Shown: one piece after another, positions 52,055 to 63,278 of the stretch
Layout of the letters: each line of letters begins with the position of its first letter
Position numbering within the stretch: the stretch's first letter is position 1
Assembly (NCBI GenBank): GCA_002989075.1
Contig: PSQN01000013.1
Location: 1,274,379-1,338,378 of the forward strand
DNA from: Arthonia radiata
Lineage: Eukaryota; Ascomycota; Arthoniomycetes; Arthoniales; Arthoniaceae
Direction of reading: 5' to 3'
DNA length: 64,000 nucleotides
Made by a program: the position numbers and the translations under genes
The notes under the pieces: generated by a model
Database searches by the model: none
Seen by the model: the letters and a program-made list of their open reading frames with translations, nothing else
What the model was told of the DNA's origin: nothing

Positions 52055-54207
52055 TCACACCCCCACGATCGCCCTCACTCTCGCCTCCCAAGCCCGCTGC
52101 GTGACACCTGCCCTTGGCGCGACCTCGCAGAACCAAGTTCCAGCGCCCGGCCACACATGCAGCTCACAGCCGATACCGCCAATCCAGCATTTCTTCGCGT
52201 ACTCGACGCACTCGTCACGGAGGATATCGTGTTCACCGACGTCGATGTAGAGGGAGGCGAGATTGCGTGGGGGCTCGGCCATGCGGCCGGGGATGGTGGA
52301 GGGGGTGAGAGGGTTTGGGGGGAAGGCCGGGTTGGGTGGTGGGATTTGATGCATGTTTGGTGGCACGTTTGGGGGGAGGGCCATGGTGGTGTGGGGGAGT
52401 GAGTGTGGGGGGAGGGACGTTGGGACATTGTTGTGAGGGAGAGAGGTGGGCATGTTGTGGGTCATGTGATTTGGAAGTGAGGATAGGGGCGTCGTGATGG
52501 CAGACCAAGCTGTCGCGTCGTCGGTAGCGGTCCAGAGTTGGAGGGAGGGAGGGAGTTTGGACGTCTTTGTCTTTGTCTGCTGTGGCGATTCTGGACCGCC
52601 GTTGGCTAGACCGTTGGTGCTGGCCTGTGTTGGTGAAGCGTCCACGCCTCCTGGCCGGTCGTCAAGCATGGGGGAGCAAAGAACCTGCTTGGCGACGTGG
52701 CTCCCTCGCTTGACGGCGTAGTGGCATAAGCCTGCTGCTACTGCCCCGCCGCCTCCTTCGCCTACTACGACGATTCGGCTGGCATCGATGCCCAGCTCCG
52801 TGCCACGCTGTCTGAGGTATGTCAACGCGTCAAATGCGTCCTGCACGGCGCCTGCCACTGGGGAACCAGTGACTGGGTGTGTATTGACGGGTGTGAACTC
52901 GGGTGCTAGCCGGTATTCAACGGACAGTGCAGGCACGCCTGTGCGATGGACGAGATGCTGGACGGTTTGCGAGTGTGCAAGAGTCCCACTTGCGATCATG
53001 GCGCCGGGATGAAGATACAACATGCAGGATGTTAATGACTGCGGAGGTGTTGTGGAGTGTGCGGGCGGCTCGATGAAGTGCATGGGAATGTATAGACCGT
53101 CTTGTGAGGAGACCGCAAAGAGGTCGCGCTCACGGATAACGGGGACGATGCCAGTCGTGGGATCTGGAGCCATCGTAGGTAAAGGCGGTAAGATGCTATT
53201 GAAATGTTGAACGGCGATCCCGAGTGCTTGACGGCGAGACATGATATCGCCAGGTGGCGGCTTAGATTTAGCCAGCGCTGGAAGGGCAGTGTGGAAAGCT
53301 TTAATCCCAGCGAAGACCTCAGGGTCGAGGAACTTGCTTCCACCTACGACTGTCGCGCCTGTGCTCTTGCCGATAGAGTCTCGCTTTGGTTTGGACTTTT
53401 TGAGGCGCGATAGATGAGCTTGACGGACGTAATTCTGCGCGTCGTCTGGTCCAACTTCACTTCCGCCTGCGTCTTCCAACGCCAGCCTGAAGCGATCATC
53501 CTCCTTCCACATCTTAGCCACGTAATGCGTCGGACTGGCTTCGTTCTCCAGGAGATGCTGCGTGCAAGCCTCAATCACCTTTTCGTTTCTTCTCTTGGAG
53601 TCGATGCTGCGCAGGCTCTCTTTATGCTCCCCACCGGACTTCTTGGACAGTTCATACATCACTACCGGCCCAATGGTGGAGTCGGGCTGCACTGCATAGT
53701 GCACAATGATGCTCATCTTCACGGGACATTGTGGACGATCCTCGACAAGGCGGCGGCGGAGACCCCGAGACTGAGAATTGAGGGAGGCACGCCCGTCGGC
53801 GCGGCCATTGCGGCACCAGAAGATGCGGGTTTCGACGGGCTTGGAGGCGGTGGCCGGTTTGGCGTGGGTGGAGTGTTTGTGCCATCTGCATGAGTTTGTC
53901 AGCCGAAGGATACGGTCGAATATCAGAGCGTAAGGGAAGGTCGCTTAGGACCAATGGCTCCTCTCGCTCTTTCCTCTCAGCGAAGTAGCTCCGAGGCAAG
54001 CAGGCGCGAGAGGGACACGAGCAGAGTATAAAGAGTTGGCTAGACATACGCATTTGTCATATACGGCCAATACCGGTCAAATTCCTGAGGCGTGAGCCTA
54101 ATCGTGCCATTGCGAAGATGGAAGAGCTCCTCTCGTCTGGCGATGATATCTGGTGGGTTATCTAGGAGGGCGGTGAAGTCTGTGACTGGCTGCTGCGAAG
54201 GCGCCAT
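52055..54207 (-). CDS. FLYWCH-like N-terminus fused to inactive alpha/beta-hydrolase
   Basis: Minus-strand exons 54207-54050 and 53885-52055 with a 164-nt GTATGT...GGCTGAC...ATGCAG intron (phase 2), giving 662 residues. Residues 1-107 carry 'LRNGTIRLTPQEFDRYWPYM' and then a WC...C...EH pattern (about 76, 104, 139) like FLYWCH/FAR1-type zinc domains. Residues about 250-662 are a hormone-sensitive-lipase-like fold: YLHPGAM where HGGG is usual, SVEYRLAPE (374-382), GVPALS, and GEHDILRDE with the expected Asp (~606). The nucleophile elbow reads GEGGG (428-432) instead of G-D-S-A-G, so the Ser is Gly. The usual His site reads GAGTWF. The domain is probably a pseudo-hydrolase. A Pro/His-rich insert (about 520-590) interrupts it. 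Confidence 0.65.
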
Positions 54208-55266
54208 AGCTGCAGAAGTTTAATATTCGCATGACTGGTTGTAGCGACCCAAGCTGAAGTCAGGGCTGCTTGAAGAGGAATCAAGCAGACTCGGAGCACA
54301 ACATCTGATGGAACGAGATGAGACTAGCTGACGTTCTGTAAAGTGAGGGCTAGTACTGAAGATGACAGCCACATTGGGAAGCACACGATGCTCACATTCC
54401 TTGCGTCCAGAAGCCGCTCTCGGCACGTCGGGCAGCATCTCACCACCACACTCTGCTTTAAGACGGCTTTGACCATGCTATGCAGATGCTGAAGACAGTC
54501 GCTCGACCGATCGCTAGGCTACTACAATCGTAGGTGGCTCTTCACCGAGCAGCTGCTGCTGTTAATATTCGGCTTCCGATTTGACCGCGACAGCAAAGAC
54601 TGGAAAGTTAGAAATTTAAGCATGGTCATAGCCAGTTCAGACATTGAAAGAAGGATTCCAGACTCCACGACCCATATTTCGTCCATGGTTTCGACCAGCG
54701 TTCGAGGCTCTCAACCACCGTGCAAAGTGTCCACGTTCACATTCATTAAGCGCGCCGAGCTGGTACAGACATTAGCGCATCATCAGCTCAGGGCGGGTAC
54801 TGAACTACTGAACGTTGCAAGCTCTTCAGTACGCCTTTGGAATATATATCAGCATCGTCAACGCTCATATAATCGCCCAAACAGACCATACGTGGAGGCA
54901 GCTACAGCACTAACCTGAGTAGAACCGTGGCACGCGGTATGTGAAACAATCTCAAAGGGGTGGAATGGTGAAATGCTATTGAGGTTCACAAAGCATTCCC
55001 TTTCGGAAGGTGGACGATTCCAGTGTGCGCACCATTTTCCAATTATCTCGTCCTTTTTCCACTATTCGCCGCCGCGTCTATGGCTACGTCAGGGTATCGC
55101 ACCGTATTGCAACTGGCGATCGTACTCCTGAATCTCGTAAAACGGACATACTCCATCTACTTCGAGATGGCCTATTGCGCCGCGAAGCAATACCAATTCG
55201 AGCATTTCTGTAATGCTCCAGGAAGCTGGAATGGTCGGCCTAGTAGTTCAGACTTCTCGTGAACAC
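54208..55266. other. gene-poor spacer
   Basis: About 1.06 kb between the fusion gene start and the 3' end of the nuclease-like gene. Plus-strand frames at 54622-54918 and 55010-55262 are open but unsupported. No repeat was noticed. Confidence 0.4.
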
Positions 55267-56264
55267 CTAGGGTGCGCAGCCCGAAACTACCCGGCTTGGT
55301 AGGTTGCGTGTGTCCTCATAGATTTGCGAAGACAGGCGTTTAGTTCGCTCCCTGAAAGCGAGACAAAGACTGGATTCGACGGTGTATTGAGGTGCGTGAA
55401 CGCACTCGCACGAATTTCTAGAGCCGGCCCGTCGTCCCGGATGATCTAGAAAAGCCGTTAGATGTTGATGCAAGGGATATAATATATCAAGGTCACAAAC
55501 CTCGTTGTCTACAAGCCTAATGGCTTTGCTTGCCTCGGGATCCCACTGCCAGACTGAAAAAGCGGCGCGACTGGTTTCCACTTTGACCTTGATGCACACC
55601 GCGATTCGGATCCTGCCGCTCAAAAATTCAAGGTAGTCGCAGGCCTTTCGGTTGACATCCTCTACCAGCTGAGAACAGGCTATCTCGAAAACGACACGGG
55701 GCTCAGTCTCGGCGTCGAATCTTATTCCAAGATCTAGGATGAACTCTGTTTCCATACCCAGACCGTCGATAGCGCCCAGTTTCACATTGCCCACACCCAA
55801 GGTCAGCTCATTGGCCATGAATGCAAACTCTGGAGCCTGCACAGCGTCATCGATTTTGCGATGGATCAGATAACTTAGCTCCGATTTCATGCAGCAACGT
55901 GCAGGTGACAGACGGGTAATGCTGACAAGCTTGCGACTGGAGTCGTACTCAACACTATAACCAATTTTACTCAGAAACGATAGAAAAGGGGTATTTGACT
56001 AGCTTACCGTAACTTCTGCGGTTCGGTGCGCTCCTCTAGCAAGTCGAATTGACGTTTCGTAAGTGTTCTGGTCTCTGAATATCTGTCCTGGCCCCGCTCG
56101 AAAGCTTGCCAGGTTCTTTTGACGATAACATCAATTTGGTGAGCGTCTCCGTAGCCTTCTGAGACTTCTGCGGCTTCTTCGCTACCGAGTAAGGAAGATG
56201 GGGGTTCAAGAAGTGAATCAGGTTGGCTCCTCGAAGCTTCGTATTCACCAGCGATATTAGACAT
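55267..56264 (-). CDS. PD-(D/E)XK nuclease-like fungal protein
   Basis: Minus-strand exons 56264-56008 and 55954-55267, joined by a 53-nt GTAAGC...GTTATAG intron (phase 2); 314 residues. After an acidic disordered start, the spliced region LRVEYDSSRKLVSITRLSPA leads into a core in which FILDLGIRF is followed by RVVFEIACSQ and then 'ACDYLEFLSGRIRIAVCIK'. This order (D-strand, E-x-A strand, helix, I/V-rich K strand) is that of a fungal family with a restriction-endonuclease-like fold. Catalysis is not proven. The C-terminal ~60 residues after CDLDILYPL look unrelated to the fold. The family assignment is from memory. Confidence 0.5.
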
Positions 56265-58618
56265 CGCTATGATAAGCAAGAGGAAGAGCGGTGCTTGAAA
56301 GTAGAGAACTGGGGCCTGCTTGGTGACTGCAGCATATTTGGTATTTTCAAAAATGCTGTCGAAGAAACGACCACTCTAGCCTCAATTAGGAAAGGCTTAC
56401 TGGATTACGCTATGTTTTGTACAACCCAGCTTGTTTACGTGTGCTCTAAACTACTGAACAGTATCACACCAAGCTCAACAGCCCAGTTCTTCATACTAGT
56501 ACTAAGGCGCATGTTCCATAAGTGCAAGCGACACGGGCATGCGGCCCTTTCGGAAGGTGAGTCGTGTACCGAGCCTCCGCACCTCAAGAGAGCATCCAGC
56601 CCCTCAGCGTGTTTCCTCAATCGCGTCCAAAGCCCTCTCGGCGATGGGGCCTTACAATACAGCTTCTCTATGTCCATACGAGCAAACAAGTAGCTTAGGC
56701 TTGATATACCTAATATGCTAACGTTTTATGGGGCGGGAAAACCGAGCGTCGGAATATAGATGTCAAGAATATTGGGGCGCTTGCAGAGCGCCTGGGGATA
56801 TCGCTAAGCTGAGCACTACGGATTTGAGAGACAAAGCTTGTATTCAAGTCGCTGTGTGGAAGTAGATTTTCCACATGATCGACCATTCCTGAGGGGATGA
56901 CGACGTCGAACGGTAGCGGGCACAAGAAGACAATATTTGAGGCGGCTGTCATCAGTAGCCATTATTCCTGCTGCATCGGCACAGTGTTCAATGAAGTCAC
57001 TCGAAAGTGGCAGCGCATTACAGCATGTGTGCATGGACACCTCAACACAAAACCTCCTGCAGAATGTTGGCTTCGACTTTCAGTGTGCGAATGCATGTGC
57101 GGACCAACGCAGGCCCCACCACCCCAGGCTGACTCACGGGCGGCGAAAGGCTCACAGGCGCTCTTAAGGAATTCAAGAAATTCAGAGGCGCTAGGAGGCT
57201 CACGGGCGCTGGAAAAAGCAGCCTCTGCTGCGCCATCGTTTCACTGTCTCTACAGTCTTATTCTGGAGATTATGCACAATACCTATTTCTCAGTTCCATT
57301 AGCCGCTGCAAAATATCTCCTGTAGCATCACTTGCAGCGTAAGATGCCGATTGAAACACACGATATGCGGTCCTGGTGATGGCTACCAACACCAAGCATA
57401 GCAACATTGCATGTCCACTTTAGATCACTGCTTCCTTGATCGTGGATAATTTGTCCTGGAAAAAGAGCGCTGCAACCTTGCAACTGATTCTCGAGAAGCG
57501 CGAGCCTGGTGGAAGTGTTGCTGCATTCCTTCAAGGCGCTCAGCGAGGCCTTTAAACACCTTGCGCGCGGCCTATAGGAAAGTGTTAGCACAGTCCGTTA
57601 CGGGTTCCTCTAGGAGGCCGCTGGATCCGAGTGGGATTCAAGTCGGCTGTAAACTAGTGCATCCGATTGGGATACAACGTAGTTCTCGCTAGGACTAGAG
57701 CAAGCTTGTCTGCCTGCACCTTCAATGGGACTGCTAAGACCGAGTGGGACTTAAGTCAGTAGTACCTAGTGCATCCGAGTAGGATACAGCGTAGATCTAC
57801 AGAGAAGGCGGTACTCTAGAGACAACCTACCCGGTCTGGCACCTGAACCTAGACTGCTGAGACCGAGTAGGACTCAAGTCAGTAATAACAAGTGTATCCA
57901 AGTAGGATACAACGTTGTCCCAAGGATTGGGTGTGGGTCCAGCTGGGTCTGACGAACGACTAACCTTAGGTTTAAACTTCCCGGCGAGGTTCTCTGCTTT
58001 GCGCTGCTCTAAAAAAGTGAAGCACTGCAATAACCAGCCCTTGTAGACATTGTTGGTACTTTGTCTGTATTGATTAACGTGTCTACCGCGCTATGATGTT
58101 GCGTGTTAGTCTTTCGATCTGTAAAAGGTATGGATAACTGTAACGTGTTGGCTCCCAGTATTCACGCATTAAAGCCTCTAAAAAGACAGGCTGCGTCCAG
58201 TACCTGGAGTCGTATTCGACAAAAACCAGATGGACGTGCGTTTGTGTTGAACAGACTTCCTCGAAGGTGTGTAGAGGATTAGTTGCGGATGTCTTTCTCT
58301 AGGCCATGGGTGGCCAGGTGACGGCGAGCAGGCAGGTATGATCCGCAGACGTCCTGATAATGCTCGCTTGGCAGAATATTCCGTGCACTTGTCGTCAGGA
58401 GCCAAATGCTTGGCAGGCAATATTCGCAAATATTGATTGTCTGCGTGAGAACTTACGATCATGCCAAGAAGCGCCAAGAAACGGGAAGCGAAGTAGTCCT
58501 TTCCAGCCAGGTCATCGACAACACTCCTACAAACACCTCGGCATGAAAGACTCATCGACCCATATCTTGTCGGTCCCTTTTGCTATTCTCCAACGCTCTT
58601 GTACACGCGGTGGTGCTT
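56265..58618. other. gene-poor, repeat-bearing stretch
   Basis: A 2.35 kb gap. Many short frames occur on both strands. The minus-strand frame 58555-58178 (AGKDYFASRFLALLGMIVSS...) reads like a protein fragment and may be the remnant of a larger gene, but I cannot name it. The stretch also contains three copies of a ~58-bp repeat at 57624-57915. No tRNA or intact transposon end was found. Confidence 0.4.
57624..57915. repeat. three spaced copies of a ~58-bp repeat
   Basis: Copies at about 57624-57681, 57735-57793 and 57857-57915. Each has the core CCGAGTGGGA.T.AAGTC followed 18-25 bases later by AGTGCATCCGA.T.GGATACA. The period is 111-122 bp, with more variable sequence between. Differences among copies are mostly C/T and G/A. 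It could be a decayed tandem duplication or part of an unrecognised element. Confidence 0.6.
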
Positions 58619-59533
58619 TCAAACACCGTGCAGAGCGTCCATGTCCTCATCCATTACCGTCACTTCGTGATCGATCTGATTGATTCTTTGCAGTCCCTGA
58701 TAGGCCAGCTTGGCTACCTTCTCTCGACCGCCCGCGTTGTCCCTTGCCTGACTGATTTCTTCAAGCCGCTTCTTCCAGAATCGCCACCGTCGAACACTGT
58801 AACCTCCCTTCGCTATGCCGCTCTCGCTGGCAAGCTTCCCCAAGAATGCAGGGTCGTTGGACTGTCCTGGCTGAGTATAGACATGACTACGGACCGTCAA
58901 AGCTACCATCTTATCACCGCAGTACTCGAACCACTGCAAAGCCGCTGGTAGCAGCTCGTCGACAGAGACTTCCGCATCGTTCTTCGATTGAGCATCGCCT
59001 TCGCTCGTCTGTCGCTCTGTGAAAGGTCGCGGTGTCTCCAAAGCGTCACGCAACGACCATATGGCGTACAGGCTGAAGTCGCATGCCTCGTTCGCTGTCA
59101 GTCGCGCAGCAAACCCACTCAGGTTGGCCCACTGCTCCGGCGATGACCGGGGTGGAGCCACATTCCACTCTTCGCACATCTCCAAGCCCAGATATGGCGT
59201 CTCTGTCCATGCTGTGAGCCCGTCCACCTTGACCGGTTGTCCGTCCGACGTCAAGGTTCCCTGATCCTGGATGGCCTTCACAAGAGCAGCTAGGCGGTCG
59301 AGTTTGGTGACATCGTCCTTTGTGAGCTGTTTTGCCAGAAGAACGAACGCTCCCCAAAGTTCGTGAAACCTGAATGAGTCATGTTCATTTTCCCGCTTAT
59401 GCTGGGCTATGGGTAATGTTATCGACTGCGCATATTTTGAGATTGATGCATCGGTTTGGTCTTGCTTTAGGTACTCTTCGATTGGACGAATAAATTCTTG
59501 CATAGAAGCAGTGCCTTGGTGTGTGTTCGACAT
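58619..59533 (-). CDS. DUF3632-like fungal protein
   Basis: A single-exon, 304-residue helical protein. The pattern 'SFRFHELWGAFVLLAKQL', then LDRLAALVKAIQDQG, then LTAWTETPYLGLEM, resembles the fungal DUF3632 family, which has lW..fl..a..., L..Lv..i and W..lP.l elements. The C-terminal half has a Trp-rich helix (GGYSVRRWRFWKKRLEEIS). The start at 59533 is preferred over 59557 by context. Function is unknown; such proteins are usually cytosolic or nuclear and highly multiplied in ascomycetes. Confidence 0.6.
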   Translation of the reverse strand: MSNTHQGTASMQEFIRPIEEYLKQDQTDASISKYAQSITLPIAQHKRENEHDSFRFHELWGAFVLLAKQLTKDDVTKLDRLAALVKAIQDQGTLTSDGQPVKVDGLTAWTETPYLGLEMCEEWNVAPPRSSPEQWANLSGFAARLTANEACDFSLYAIWSLRDALETPRPFTERQTSEGDAQSKNDAEVSVDELLPAALQWFEYCGDKMVALTVRSHVYTQPGQSNDPAFLGKLASESGIAKGGYSVRRWRFWKKRLEEISQARDNAGGREKVAKLAYQGLQRINQIDHEVTVMDEDMDALHGV

Positions 59534-59843
59534 GGTCGTTCGATCTTCGATTTGCAAAAGTCGTAGACTTTTAGTGTGACGGTCGAAGTGCCGAAGAGGT
59601 TGCAGCTCGAACGCCTGTTGTATATCGTCATCGGCAGCTTCAATGGTTAGATGAATCTAAGCCTGTTATGGTTAGTGAAGATGTATCTTGTCGCTCCGAA
59701 ATAGGCAAAGATATTTGCCAGAGCGAAGTCCCTCCACGTGAAAAAGAACTTCTTCTAAAGAACTGGCATCGTTGGCTGCTATGGTCCGCTGTTCAGACAC
59801 AAGGTCTGCGCATATCCAAGCGTGACATATACTTGGCGCCAGC

Positions 59844-62060
59844 ATGCCCAAGCGCAAGAGGAATCGTCGAGACTTCGCGGATGAGGAAGATGTAGACATG
59901 GAGCAACCAGATTTCCGCGTTGGCATGGGTTCTGCTCTTGGAGCTTTGAAAGGTGTCAGAAGCTCAGACATCAGCCATCCTAATGCCGCTGACGGTGATG
60001 GCGGTGAAGACGGCTGGACCAAGGTAGGCCCGAGCAAAAAGCGCAAAGCGAATAATGGTTCACCAAAGCGTGTTTACGAAGATGGCGAAATGGATGCTCA
60101 ACCCGAGCTAATTGCGAGACAATTGAAAAAGGATGGCTATCCAAGCTTTCGCTTCTCATCTTCATCAAAACTCGACCGTCAAGTGAGGCTTGGCGACTTG
60201 CAAAACCTGGTGCTGTACATACTGGCAGAGGCGCAAGCTCCCACGTTCCTCGCCGTCCACAAGGCTAAGAAGATCGAAAAGGTGGTCGTGCTCATGGTAC
60301 CTGGACTGGACAAGAAAATCTTCACGTCCTCACAGAATGGCGACGTTGAAATGTCTTCAACAGCCAGTGGTATCGCAGCCCACCCCGACGATTACTTCCC
60401 TTATGCTCTACAGAAGCCCGATCTACCAGATGCTGTCAAAGGGATTGCAGAGGTATTTCCGCACTTGTGGCCCATCCTATCGCCCGGTGATATCAAGGCA
60501 TCGCGTTTGTTTTCGCCGCTGGCGGAGATGCTGATACTTGGCATTGCAAGCGCCAACAGGGAGCCGCGGCATACAAATTATGCCCAAAGGCGCAAAGGAA
60601 GTCAGAAAGATAGCCGAGCATCTTCCGGTCACGACAGAAATATTGATGCTGACCCTGTGCGTTTGACTAAGCTGGTAGCGACCCGCGATCAACTGGAAGA
60701 GGATAGTTACGTGTTGCATCCGTCTCTCGCGGAGGATGAAGCCGAAACCGAGAAACTACTGCAACACAGACAGCAGAGCAAGCGTTCAGCTGCCGAGGGA
60801 TGGGTTGATACCCCGACGGATGATGTTGATATGACCGAAGCAGAAGCTTCAGCTGATGTCACAGATCTTGTTGATGGGCGGCGAATCCTCGCAATGGACT
60901 GTGAGATGTGTAAGACTAGCGACAGTGACTACGAGCTCACTCGCATCAGTGTCGTCAACTACAAAGGCAAGGTCATACTGGATGAGCTCGTCAAGCCCGA
61001 CAAAATTATCACAGACTATGTCACACACTATTCTGGAATCACCAAGGAGATACTCGACCCTGTAGAGACAAGCTTACCTGACATCCAAGCACGACTTTCG
61101 AAACTGCTGACTCCTAATACCATCCTCATTGGACACTCAGTGAACTCCGACTTCAACGCGTTGAAGATGGCGCATCACTCGATCGTCGACACCGGCATGC
61201 TTTACCCCCATCCACGAGGACCACCCTTCAAATCGAGCCTCAAGTACCTCGCAGAGAAGCATCTTGGCCGCCAAATCCAGACCAGCAGCTCTGGGCACAA
61301 TCCCATCGAAGATGCTCGAGCAGCATTAGACCTTGTGAAACTCAAAGCTGCCCGCGGTCTGAGCTACGGCACGCCAGAAGCTCATTCCGAGAGCATCTTC
61401 ACACGGCTCAAACGCGGTGTACGGCGTCAAGGAGAGGGCACTCGCAGCCTCAAAAGCGCGGTGGTAGACTGGGGCGTCCCAAAGCGAGGGTATGGTGGCG
61501 CTGCGACTGCCACAATTGGCTGCAGCAACGACGATGAAGTCGTGGCTGGCATCGCCAGAGCGGTCAATGGAGACGAAGATGGCGGTGTGGTCCCTGGAGG
61601 TGGTGTCAGTCTGACGTGGGCGCGCATGCGTGAGCTCGAGGCTCTGCGCGGGTGGTGGAACCGCTCGTCGACGACCGACAATGACGAGCTTCGGAAGCAG
61701 ATCAGGCAGCAATATCAGAAGCAGAGCAATGATGACGCAGCCATGACCGAAAACGACGGAGGCAACGATGGCTACGAGGCAACTGGTGCAGATCTTGACG
61801 CAGCTGTCAGCCGCACCATATCACGCATCAAAATTGTGTATGACTCAATACCACCATGCACAGCATTCATCGTGTACAGCGGCAACGATGATGCAAGGGA
61901 GTTGATGAAAATGCAAGAGATGTATCGAACCCACAAAAAAGAGTTCCAATACAAAAAGTGGGATGAGCTAAGTGTGCGATGGACTGACGTGGAAGAGCAG
62001 GCGAAGAATAAGGCGTTCAAGAAGGCGAGACAGAGTATCGCGTTTGCGACGGTCAAGTAA
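59844..62060 (+). CDS. REX1: RNA exonuclease Rex1 (DEDDh)
   Basis: A 3'-5' RNA exonuclease of the Rex1/Rnh70 type that trims 5S rRNA, tRNA and snoRNA precursors in the nucleus. Single exon, 738 residues, starting MPKRKRNRRDF with a nuclear-type basic tail. The DEDDh domain lies at about 345-512: exo I 'ILAMDCEMCKTSD' (D, E), LDELVKPDKIITDYVTHYSG, exo II 'ILIGHSVNSDFNALK' (D), IVDTGMLYPHPRGPPFKSSL, exo III 'SGHNPIEDARAALDLV' (H, D). The C-terminal 220 residues are longer than in yeast and contain acidic linkers and a final helical region. The 5' leader is ~300 bp from the divergent DUF3632-like gene. Confidence 0.9.
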   Translation: MPKRKRNRRDFADEEDVDMEQPDFRVGMGSALGALKGVRSSDISHPNAADGDGGEDGWTKVGPSKKRKANNGSPKRVYEDGEMDAQPELIARQLKKDGYPSFRFSSSSKLDRQVRLGDLQNLVLYILAEAQAPTFLAVHKAKKIEKVVVLMVPGLDKKIFTSSQNGDVEMSSTASGIAAHPDDYFPYALQKPDLPDAVKGIAEVFPHLWPILSPGDIKASRLFSPLAEMLILGIASANREPRHTNYAQRRKGSQKDSRASSGHDRNIDADPVRLTKLVATRDQLEEDSYVLHPSLAEDEAETEKLLQHRQQSKRSAAEGWVDTPTDDVDMTEAEASADVTDLVDGRRILAMDCEMCKTSDSDYELTRISVVNYKGKVILDELVKPDKIITDYVTHYSGITKEILDPVETSLPDIQARLSKLLTPNTILIGHSVNSDFNALKMAHHSIVDTGMLYPHPRGPPFKSSLKYLAEKHLGRQIQTSSSGHNPIEDARAALDLVKLKAARGLSYGTPEAHSESIFTRLKRGVRRQGEGTRSLKSAVVDWGVPKRGYGGAATATIGCSNDDEVVAGIARAVNGDEDGGVVPGGGVSLTWARMRELEALRGWWNRSSTTDNDELRKQIRQQYQKQSNDDAAMTENDGGNDGYEATGADLDAAVSRTISRIKIVYDSIPPCTAFIVYSGNDDARELMKMQEMYRTHKKEFQYKKWDELSVRWTDVEEQAKNKAFKKARQSIAFATVK

Positions 62061-62238
62061 GACTACGTCGGGTTAGACCGGCGCAGATCATATCGTAAGA
62101 ACGACGGCAAGAGCGTTAAAAAGACACCTCTTTAGCGACATGGAATAAGGTACCAGCACGGTGTGTATGCATCTATATCGTTCACTCATCGATGGTCGTA
62201 GCTTCATCCAATGAAGCCCGCAAAGGCCGCTACCTCAA

Positions 62239-63278
62239 TTAGCTTCCACTCTGCAACAGAGGCTGTGTCTCCCCTTCCTTCCCAACACCGCTCAGTCTTC
62301 TCCATCTACCCTCTCTCACAGCCTCCACCAACCCCATACCTCCAAACGCCACCGCCGCAACCGCATAATCCAAAGCCCACCAATCCACCGCATTACTCCA
62401 ATACAGTATCCCCACAATCGGAAACACGCGCATCGGCGACGCCCACGCGCTCACCGCCAACCCTCCAAATACCCCTGCAAACATCAATGGATACCTCCAT
62501 CCAATAGCATCGCTCTCATCAATCCCGTTCCCCTGGCTTGGTTTCCGCCGCCCCTTCACGAGCTGCGGCAACGTCTGCAATAACGCTACCACAGCGAACA
62601 TAGGCAGTAGCGCCTGCACTTTGAGCGCGATGTAGAACGCAGCGAGGAAGATGACGATGAGCCAGGGCGAGGGACCGAGGAGGTCAGCCACTGGTGAGAG
62701 GAAGAAGAAGGTGGGTAGCACCACGTCAAGGATGAGGACGGTGAGGTAGATGAAGCGTGTCCATTTGAAGGCGTGGGTGGTGAGTTGGGAGTAGCGGGCG
62801 TGGAGGATGAAGCTGCGGGGTCAGCGTGGGTCTGGCATACTCTCGTAGGATGGTAAGTTATTCACGGGGGCGAGGAGGTGGGATGTGTTTGAGGTGGAGC
62901 GGGCACTTACAGAACGAGCGAGCCGAGGAAGACGAGGCTAGCTTGGAGGAGACCCGTGAAAGCTACAACTGCTGGCACACCTCTGATATGGCCCGACTTG
63001 ACACAACTCGCGGCGTCAAAATGCGCGAGCAGGGCATTAGAGAGCTGATCGGCGGCGCACATAGCGTGCAGGAGGACGGCGAGGGCTGAGATGGCATTGA
63101 GAACCTGGGTGTGTTTCCAGATGTGGCGTATAGTAGTCGTGTAGACGGTCACTACTGCTATGCAAAGCGCGCTGCGTTTGTCAGTACCACAATTCTAGCA
63201 TATCCTGAAGAAAGGGACCTACACGTCGGTGACGACTGCGATCGGACTGCGAACGAAGCTCGCGCATTCGGTGTCCAT
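62239..63278 (-). CDS. multi-pass membrane protein, three exons
   Basis: Minus-strand exons 63278-63223, 63171-62911 and 62812-62239, with introns of 51 nt (GTAGGT...CTGAC...ACGCAG) and 98 nt (GTAAGT...CCGCAG), both phase 2; 296 residues. About seven hydrophobic segments are visible, for example 'VLNAISALAVLLHAM', VVAFTGLLQASLVFLGSLVL, TRFIYLTVLILDVVLPTFFF and LIVIFLAAFYIALKVQALLP, with a short cytosolic basic tail (EAVREGRWRRL). No family is recognised. Phase consistency across both introns supports the model. Confidence 0.65.

Noticed and set aside
56223-56693. 156-codon plus-strand frame overlapping the 5' end of the nuclease-like gene
   Set aside because: It overlaps the better supported minus-strand exon and shows no conserved features.
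58178-58555. Minus-strand frame containing AGKDYFASRFLALLG
   Set aside because: It reads like a fragment of a larger protein, but no reliable family, start or neighbouring exon could be identified.
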